DNA of 64,000 nucleotides from Pseudomonas urmiensis (GTDB lineage Bacteria > Pseudomonadota > Gammaproteobacteria > Pseudomonadales > Pseudomonadaceae), in contig NZ_JABWRE020000001.1 in assembly GCF_014268815.2 (NCBI RefSeq), positions 749,001-813,000 of the forward strand, read 5' to 3'. Positions 62,147 through 64,000 of this stretch are shown here, piece by piece (the first letter of the stretch is position 1; the number at the start of each line of letters is the position of its first letter). The translations under genes were made by a program, and so were the position numbers. The notes under the pieces are model-generated. The model saw only the letters and a list, made by a program, of their open reading frames with translations, searched no databases and was not told the origin of the DNA.

Positions 62147-62776
62147 GTGAGCCAATTTTTCCAGATTCATGCGGAAAACCCGCAGGCGCGCCTGATAAAA
62201 CAGGCCGTTGAAATCATTCGCAAGGGCGGGGTGGTGGTGTACCCGACCGATTCGGCCTACGCGATGGGCTGTCAGATCGGCGACAAGAACGCTGTCGAGC
62301 GGGTGCGCCGGCTGCGCCAACTGGACAAGCATCACAACTTCACCCTGCTGTGCTGCGACCTGTCGCAGATGGGGCTGTTCGCCAAGATCGACACTGCCAC
62401 CTTCCGCTTGCTCAAGGCGCATATCCCAGGGCCGTATACCTTCATCCTCAACGCCACCCGCGAAGTGCCGCGCCTGCTGCTGCATGAAAAACGCCGCACC
62501 ATCGGCCTGCGCGTGCCTTCCAACCCCATCGTGCTGGCCTTGCTTGAAGAGCTGGGCGAGCCGCTGATGAGCGTCAGCCTGATCATGCCGGGCGAAGACG
62601 AGCCGATGACCGACCCCTACGAGATCCGCCAGGCGTTGGAGCATCACGTCGACCTGATCATCGATGGCGGTTTCGGCGACCTCAAGGCTTCCACAGTGAT
62701 CAACCTGGCCGGCGACGAGCCGGAAGTGATCCGCGTCGGTTGTGGTGATCCCGCGCCATTCTTGGCCCCTGCGTGA
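62147..62776 (+). CDS. yciO: YciO-family (Sua5/YrdC-like) protein
   Basis: 209 residues from a GTG at 62147 (AGGA eight bases upstream). YrdC/Sua5 fold with IRKGGVVVYPTDSAYAMGCQIGDKNA, LLCCDLSQ, PGPYTFILNATREVPRLLLHEKRRTIGLRVPSNP and LIIDGGFGDLKASTVINL. YrdC/TsaC makes threonylcarbamoyl-AMP for tRNA t6A; YciO paralogues have weaker activity and an unclear role. The next gene overlaps its stop by four bases (GTGA). Confidence 0.9.
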   Translation: MSQFFQIHAENPQARLIKQAVEIIRKGGVVVYPTDSAYAMGCQIGDKNAVERVRRLRQLDKHHNFTLLCCDLSQMGLFAKIDTATFRLLKAHIPGPYTFILNATREVPRLLLHEKRRTIGLRVPSNPIVLALLEELGEPLMSVSLIMPGEDEPMTDPYEIRQALEHHVDLIIDGGFGDLKASTVINLAGDEPEVIRVGCGDPAPFLAPA

Positions 62777-63600
62777 ATCAGGTGATCGAAGTAACAGCGC
62801 CGCCGAGCGACAGCAACGCCCCCCTGCAGTTGCAACTGGCGCTGGTGTATGGCGAGGCCGTTACCGAGCTGCCGCTTGACTTGTACATCCCCCCAGACGC
62901 TTTGGAAGTGATCCTCGAAGCCTTCGAGGGGCCGCTCGACCTGCTGCTGTACCTGATCCGCAAACAGAACATCGACATTCTCGATATCCCGGTGGCGGAG
63001 ATCACTCGCCAGTACATGTCCTACGTCGAGCTGATGAAGTCGGTGCGCCTGGAGCTGGCGGCGGAATACCTGGTGATGGCCGCGATGCTTGCCGAGATCA
63101 AGTCGCGCATGCTGCTGCCGCGCTCCACCGAGGTCGAGGAAGAAGAGGGCGACCCGCGTGCCGAGTTGATCCGCCGCTTGCAGGAGTACGAGCGCTTCAA
63201 GGCGGCCGCCGAGGGCATTGACGAACTGCCGCGGGTTGGCCGCGATGTGCTGATCCCACGCCTGGAGGCCCCGCAGGCCAAGGTGCGCAAGCTGTTGCCG
63301 CAGGTCAGCCTGGAGGAGATCCTGCTGTCGATGGCCGAAGTCATGCGCCGCAATGACTTGTTCGAAAGCCACCAGATCACCCGCGAGACCCTGTCGACCC
63401 GCGAGCGCATGAGCGAAGTGCTCGAACGCCTCAAGGGTGGCGCCTTTGTGCCCTTCGTCGAGCTGTTCAGCGCCGAGGAAGGCAAGCTGGGTGTGGTGGT
63501 CACCTTCATGGCGATTCTCGAACTGGTGAAGGAATCGCTCATCGAACTGGTGCAGAATGAGCCGTTCGCCCCGATCCATGTCCGTGCCCGGACCGAGTGA
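62773..63600 (+). CDS. scpA: Segregation and condensation protein A
   Basis: 275 residues from the GTG at 62773, which overlaps the yciO stop (GTGA). Kleisin of the Smc-ScpAB condensin: the N-terminal domain FEGPLDLLLYLIRKQNIDILDIPVAEITRQYMSYVELMKSVRLELAAEYLVMAAMLAEIKSRMLLP contacts SMC, and the C-terminal winged helix contains FVPFVELFSAEEGKLGVVVTFMAILELVKESLIELVQ. It has a 40-residue N-terminal extension before the conserved start, common in Pseudomonas. It is followed by scpB. Confidence 0.95.
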   Translation: MNQVIEVTAPPSDSNAPLQLQLALVYGEAVTELPLDLYIPPDALEVILEAFEGPLDLLLYLIRKQNIDILDIPVAEITRQYMSYVELMKSVRLELAAEYLVMAAMLAEIKSRMLLPRSTEVEEEEGDPRAELIRRLQEYERFKAAAEGIDELPRVGRDVLIPRLEAPQAKVRKLLPQVSLEEILLSMAEVMRRNDLFESHQITRETLSTRERMSEVLERLKGGAFVPFVELFSAEEGKLGVVVTFMAILELVKESLIELVQNEPFAPIHVRARTE

Positions 63601-63621
63601 AACAAGCAGACCTGAAGACCC

Positions 63622-64000
63622 ATGAACCTGAATGAACCGCGCGACCTGGCGTCGCTGATCGAGGCATTTCTGCTGGCCTCGGGCAAACCGCAATCGCTTG
63701 AACGCCTGTATGAGCTGCTCGAAGAAGCCGAGCGGCCGGCGCCTGCCGTGTTCAAGAAAGCCCTCGAGGTGCTGGCCAAGTCGTGTAATGGCCGGGCTTT
63801 CGAACTCAAGGAAGTGGCCAGCGGCTACCGCCTGCAAATCCGCGAAAACTTCGCGCCCTGGGTCGGGCGGCTGTGGGAGGAGCGGCCACAACGCTACTCG
63901 CGGGCACTGCTCGAGACCATGGCATTGATCGCCTATCGCCAACCGATCACTCGCGGCGAGATCGAAGATGTGCGTGGCGTGGCGGTCAACACCAATATCA
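63622..64000 (+). CDS. scpB: Segregation and condensation protein B (3' end outside window)
   Basis: Starts with ATG at 63622 and runs open to the window end; 126 residues are visible. It has the two-winged-helix ScpB fold: LASLIEAFLLASGKPQSLERLYELL, the basic NGRAFELKEVASGYRLQIRENFAPWVGRLW, and ALLETMALIAYRQPITRGEIEDVRGVAVN. ScpB dimers bind the ScpA centre in condensin. It lies 21 bp after scpA on the same strand. Confidence 0.93.
   Translation, partial: MNLNEPRDLASLIEAFLLASGKPQSLERLYELLEEAERPAPAVFKKALEVLAKSCNGRAFELKEVASGYRLQIRENFAPWVGRLWEERPQRYSRALLETMALIAYRQPITRGEIEDVRGVAVNTNI

Overview
The window is a gene-dense stretch of a Pseudomonas chromosome, most likely from the P. putida group. 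Support comes from the high GC content, the many REP/REPIN palindromes of the GGGAGCGGGCTTGCCCCGCGA type, and gene orders that I recall from P. putida and P. aeruginosa: LysR-hydrolase-ppiA-ABC transporter next to azoR, gbuA-gbuR-aer-tapT, yecA-recQ-marR, cpxR-spy-cpxA, and yciB-rnm-yciO-scpA-scpB. No rRNA, tRNA or CRISPR array was found. Synteny statements are from memory, not from a search.

Layout. 1-4.8 kb: the 3' part of hrpA and a FabH-like synthase. 4.9-7.0 kb: an IS3-family element inside a composite of inverted long repeats. 7.0-17.6 kb: porin, FemAB-like acyltransferase, an ABC/PPIase/hydrolase/LysR operon, azoR, a DMT exporter and a YbdG-type MscS channel. 17.7-24.2 kb: DEAD-box helicase, a frameshifted BrnT toxin with an intact BrnA antitoxin, small conserved genes, a DMT exporter and an MFS/LysR divergent pair. 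24.2-30.3 kb: sodium/solute symporter, guanidinobutyrase, its LysR regulator, an Aer-type energy taxis receptor and TapT. 30.4-43.0 kb: a complete type I secretion system (HlyD adaptor, ABC exporter, TolC) divergent from a 2373-residue RTX adhesin. 43.0-47.0 kb: DUF454, YecA-like, RecQ, MarR. 47.0-48.0 kb: a second copy of the composite inverted repeat, without an IS. 48.0-57.0 kb: PlpD-like patatin autotransporter, SelW-like protein, DMT exporter with AraC regulator, UDP-diacylglucosamine hydrolase-like phosphoesterase, Mpo1-like protein, AraC regulator, TrkH and a nitroreductase. 57.0-60.1 kb: a Cpx-type envelope stress module. 60.3-64 kb: yciI, yciB, rnm, yciO, scpA and the start of scpB.

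The most noteworthy system is the adhesin locus. The adhesin has an N-terminal retention module followed by a Pro-Ala-Ala-Gly motif of the kind cut by LapG. It then has two families of exactly periodic repeats (246 and 244 residues), a von Willebrand A domain, RTX nonapeptides and a C-terminal secretion signal. A 14-bp near-consensus FleQ box lies in the divergent intergenic region, so expression and surface retention may both follow cyclic-di-GMP. This is a prediction from sequence. LapG and LapD are not in the window.

The second item is the composite repeat, seen twice and once as a fragment: two inverted arms of about 300 bp around a REPIN, with hexanucleotide tracts. One copy has been invaded by the IS3 element with loss of about 60 bp, which can be read directly by comparing the copies.
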